A stretch of 64,000 nucleotides of DNA from Larix kaempferi (Eukaryota; Streptophyta; Pinopsida; Pinales; Pinaceae), in assembly GCA_027924585.1 (NCBI GenBank), contig BSBM01000904.1:17257501-17321500 (forward strand). Direction: 5' to 3'. The notes beneath the pieces are model-generated. The model did not search any database. It was given only the letters and a program-made list of their open reading frames with translations, and had not been told where the DNA came from. Below, in pieces: positions 61,412 through 64,000 of the stretch (positions are counted from its first letter, which is position 1; each line of letters starts with the position of its first letter). Made by a program: the position numbers and the translations under genes.

Positions 61412-61473
61412 CAGGCTGCTGGAGAGCCTCCAACCCAGGCAACTCAGACACTTTTATTCCTCCCACTGTTTTC
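61412..61473 (-). CDS. PLAA: PLAA homologue, exon encoding the linker between WD40 propeller and PFU domain
   Basis: This 62-bp exon reads KTVGGIKVSELPGLEALQQP after one base of a split codon, and it leaves one base (G) for the next exon. Plant PLAA proteins have a very similar segment directly after the last WD40 repeat. The acceptor is TGTTGCAG/G on the minus strand. The donor is CCTG/GTTCTG, a GT site with a poor consensus, so a slightly different boundary is possible. The next coding piece lies 14.4 kb away at 46913-47001, and its first two bases complete the split glycine codon. Confidence 0.85.
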
Positions 61474-62785
61474 CTGCAACATAAATTAACTGAATTACAT
61501 TCCACTGGCAGATAACAGCAATAGCCTGTAAATGCTCCAATTTTTTAATAATGCAACCAAAGCTCAGAACAGAATGAGTTAGAAGCCAAAACAAATAAAT
61601 GTGTCTATCAAATTATTTCCATGTTTTCCGACAGAAATAAGCTCACTGCCTCTGGTCATTACAAATATGACATGTTTAAATTCAGCAAAAAACAAGAAAG
61701 GGGGGAAGTTTTTATAAAATGGTGATCAACACCTTTCTCATTTTCTCACAATTGGCCCCATAAAAAGTATTGAAACTAAAAGAGGTCATGTTAGTAACTG
61801 CCCTTGTCTATCTATCTAATAATACAACCACTAAGTTGAAAACTCCTAAAGAGCATTCTTCTAATTTCAACGGGGAAAAATTAATAGTCTGTAAAGATGG
61901 TTTAGAGACTCATAATTTATGGATCATGGGCTTCATATGCACAAGGAACAGAAGTAATGCTTCCTTTCATGCATGGCCTCGTGCATCAGGCTTTTCTTGC
62001 AAATACTATTAGAGCATCCATTACGGATCCAGTCCACATACCACTACACTCTTATTAACGAAAGGCAATCCAAGGGGGGAGTAGCAGCAGGATCACAGAC
62101 CTCAATCGCTGAAGCAATCTGAAGAAACAGGATTCAGACAAAGCCTGGAATTGCCTCACCAAAGATTGGAGTGCCTTTTGAAGTCACCTAGACTTACTGC
62201 CACTACTTGAAGTATTAATAAGAAAACCGTGGAAAACAATAAATGCAAACATTAGTAAGCACTTCACACTGCCCTGGCAAAGGGCAGTGTAACGCCATTA
62301 TGAACACTTCAAAATTTCAGACACCGGTTGTGTTTTGGCATTGTTGCATCCCTCAGTTCTTTTTTTTCTTGAAGAGCTCACTGGGCAGATTTTGGAGTTC
62401 CTCTAGCCGCAACTAACCGGAATCCCATCCAATAAAATATCTCTTTTTGAACCCGGTAAGACCTTAACATCAGGACTATCTTCCCTGAGGCAGGCATACC
62501 CATGCTCAGGTGAAAAACAAGCATGGTTTCCAAAAGTCATACCAATAAGCATGGGATTTACTGCCAATACAAAAATCCTGACTTTAGGGGTAGGTCAATC
62601 GTGGGCAACATGTTTTCCTAAAAACGCATAATGGACTCATCTCTTCTCTTCAGGTCTGGATATGAGCTTCAATGGCCCCTTAATAAAGCAAAGGGCTTGA
62701 GAGATTCATCTTTACTCCTTCTTAGATTAGCTATCAATAGCCATCATCTACAATACAAGTAGCCGAATTACTAGTGATGCTAGCT
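61474..62785. other. PLAA intron upstream of the 61.4-kb exon, no feature
   Basis: No WD40 exon was recognised here. AT-rich, short frames only. Confidence 0.5.
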
Positions 62786-62789
62786 ACAG

Positions 62790-62986
62790 AACAAAAGTGA
62801 ACCTAATGGTTAAGAACATGTGTTTCCTCCTTGGAGGTCACAGGTTGGAATCTGAAAGGGGGTAGGGTATGTACACCAACATAGACTAAGCAGTCAAATT
62901 GCTGTGTGGAAGGGGTCCCTTGTCCCATAAACAAGCAGATCTCATACATCAATTTGGTGACTGGCTAGGCTTTGACCTTAAATTAG

Positions 62987-63022
<36 letters not shown>
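62790..63022 (+). mobile_element. tRNA-derived SINE with (ATT)n tail
   Basis: CCTAATGGTTAAGAAC includes box A TGGTTAAGAAC (62807-62817). GGTCACAGGTTGGAATCTG includes box B GGTTGGAATCT (62843-62853). The body runs to about 62985 and ends in an (ATT)n tail to 63022. It shares the GGTCAC-GGTT motif with the SINE-like element at 13.65 kb. Confidence 0.72.
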
Positions 63023-64000
63023 TACAAAGAGTTTACATGGTTCATTCAAGGTTTGCATTACAGTCAAAATAAGAAAAAAGGTTGTTATCACAGAAAAAAT
63101 GGTGATCAAATCTTCGGAATACATGCACGCTGCCATGTCGGAATCAATGCACTAGTTCATTTGTGACCCTCAATCCTAATAAGATGTGACTCTCCAAATC
63201 AAAATGAAAGGAAAAAATTATATTATATCAAGTGCATAGATATAAAAAAAAAACATTTGCTTATAAATATATAAAAATGGTGATAGGACAATTTAAAAGT
63301 ATATACCCTGCTAGGCCTTGTGATAATTGTGGGTCGGGCAACTAACTTATCAGAAACAGATTAGCTGAGCAGGAGCAGAGCTGCACGTGCACACAAGGTA
63401 TCGTGGCCATAAAATTTCGTATGGGGGAGGACACACGCATGGACAGGGACAAGGGACCCGTGGCCTTACGCTCGTACAATCACTCATTGGCATGGCTGCT
63501 GGCCATGACTGTTCTAATTCAATGAAGGATGGATCGATTTCTCTTGCAGCTAGAGGGAGATCACTAGTGGTCTCTGTATAAGAGGGTCATGTGTATGCTA
63601 GGAGGATTCATTCTCGGCAATGTTCTCCTCTATAGTATTTTCCTTTAAATTGTGGAGATCTTATCTGTTCTGCTCAGAATGTTGTGTCTTCGCTGTCAGC
63701 AAAGCTTGAAGGGACTCTAGAGCCAAAGCTTAACTCGCAAGAAGAATGACATTCACTGTCTTCAAGCAAATTGCCACATTCACCAGATGCACAGAACAAT
63801 TTGGTTTGTGATCGGAGATTTCTGTGGTGGGAGTTGTCAATATAAATTTCGGCATAATCCTCAGTATTCATTTTTGTGTCAACATTTCAAATCCAAAGCG
63901 GGATCCATCAACCGGTTGTCAATTTATCTGCAGATGTGAACACCCAAATGGTTGAAGTGACTTGGGACAAGCAGTTTGAGAGGTTTTCAAAGGAAGTAGT
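63023..64000. other. Edge region with unresolved coding-like patches
   Basis: A plus-strand frame (63387-63581) and its continuation through stops (to about 63800) look protein-like (SLSAKLEGTLEPKLNSQEE). A minus-strand frame of 65 codons (63674-63871) overlaps it. At the very end an AG at about 63933 precedes a plus-strand frame reading VNTQMVEVTWDKQFERFSKE. No family is recognised, and none of these is a WD40 repeat. Confidence 0.3.

Larger units (their letters stand above)
28295..61473 (-). other. PLAA: Partial PLAA/DOA1 (UFD3) homologue: four middle exons with giant introns
   Basis: Four minus-strand exons (61412-61473, 46913-47001, 28542-28614, 28295-28354) splice together with matching phases into about 94 codons. 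They read through the linker after the WD40 propeller (SELPGLEALQQPG, then GQTKVIREGDTGVAYSW) into the PFU ubiquitin-binding domain (IGEVVDGPDD, VFDVDIEDGEPVRKLPYNR). This order is diagnostic for PLAA/DOA1/UFD3, known as a WD40-PFU-PUL cofactor of CDC48/p97 in ubiquitin-dependent degradation. The introns are about 14,410, 18,298 and 187 bp. The two giant ones are packed with nested transposable elements, and most pol-type fragments in them are unrelated to the gene. WD40 exons should lie right of 64000. The remaining PFU and PUL exons were not found to the left. No internal stop or frameshift is seen, so the gene is probably functional (inference). Confidence 0.9.

Noticed and set aside
61770-62012. 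80-codon plus-strand frame as a gene
   Set aside because: No family resemblance, in AT-rich intronic DNA with no splice or start context.

Overview
This is a plant nuclear window, most likely from a large, repeat-bloated genome such as a gymnosperm (inference). Nearly all of it is decayed, nested transposable elements. No bacterial, organellar, rRNA or CRISPR feature was seen. The gymnosperm guess rests on introns of 14 and 18 kb in a conserved gene, the mix of old Ty3/gypsy, Ty1/copia, LINE and hAT copies, and a GIY-YIG fragment resembling Penelope-like elements, which have been described in conifers.

The one conserved cellular gene is a PLAA/DOA1/UFD3 homologue on the minus strand (WD40-PFU-PUL ubiquitin-binding cofactor of the CDC48/p97 system). 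Four middle exons are visible: 61412-61473, 46913-47001, 28542-28614 and 28295-28354. They join with continuous phase and cover the linker after the WD40 propeller and most of the PFU domain. The introns are about 14.4 kb, 18.3 kb and 187 bp. The WD40 exons must lie beyond position 64000. The rest of PFU and the PUL domain lie further left; I did not find them in positions 1-28294.

Layout, left to right. 1-1937: AT-rich, no gene. 1943-6230: complete but dead minus-strand Ty3/gypsy element with 375-bp LTRs, tRNA-Met-type primer site and polypurine tract, lacking reverse transcriptase and the integrase core. 6852-10190 and 21756-25228: two copies of a 3.4-kb direct repeat sharing a 555-bp tract of perfect identity. 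Between them: a 460-bp inverted repeat, low-complexity DNA, a tRNA-derived SINE, a Penelope-type GIY-YIG fragment, a non-autonomous hAT element and a LINE 3' end. 25.2-28.3 kb: tandem repeat and copia fragments.

28.3-61.5 kb (PLAA introns): copia gag, a GC-rich terminal-inverted-repeat element, LTR-like repeats, at least five LINE fragments on both strands, hAT elements inserted into LINE and hAT coding DNA, a copia RNase H with its 3' LTR, a solo LTR with 5-bp target duplication inserted in a hAT element, a gag-protease-only copia element, a Ty3/gypsy LTR with a CpG-rich palindromic array in its leader, and a hAT transposase fossil. 61.5-64 kb: mostly featureless, with a SINE ending in (ATT)n and an unresolved coding-like patch at the right edge.

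No element looks autonomous: catalytic motifs are mutated or deleted wherever they could be read. I found no clearly new functional system. The observations most worth checking are the PLAA gene architecture, the 555-bp identity tract, the GIY-YIG fragment, the (ATCTT)n tails of the LINE family, the CpG palindrome array and the near-perfect hairpin at 48090-48175.
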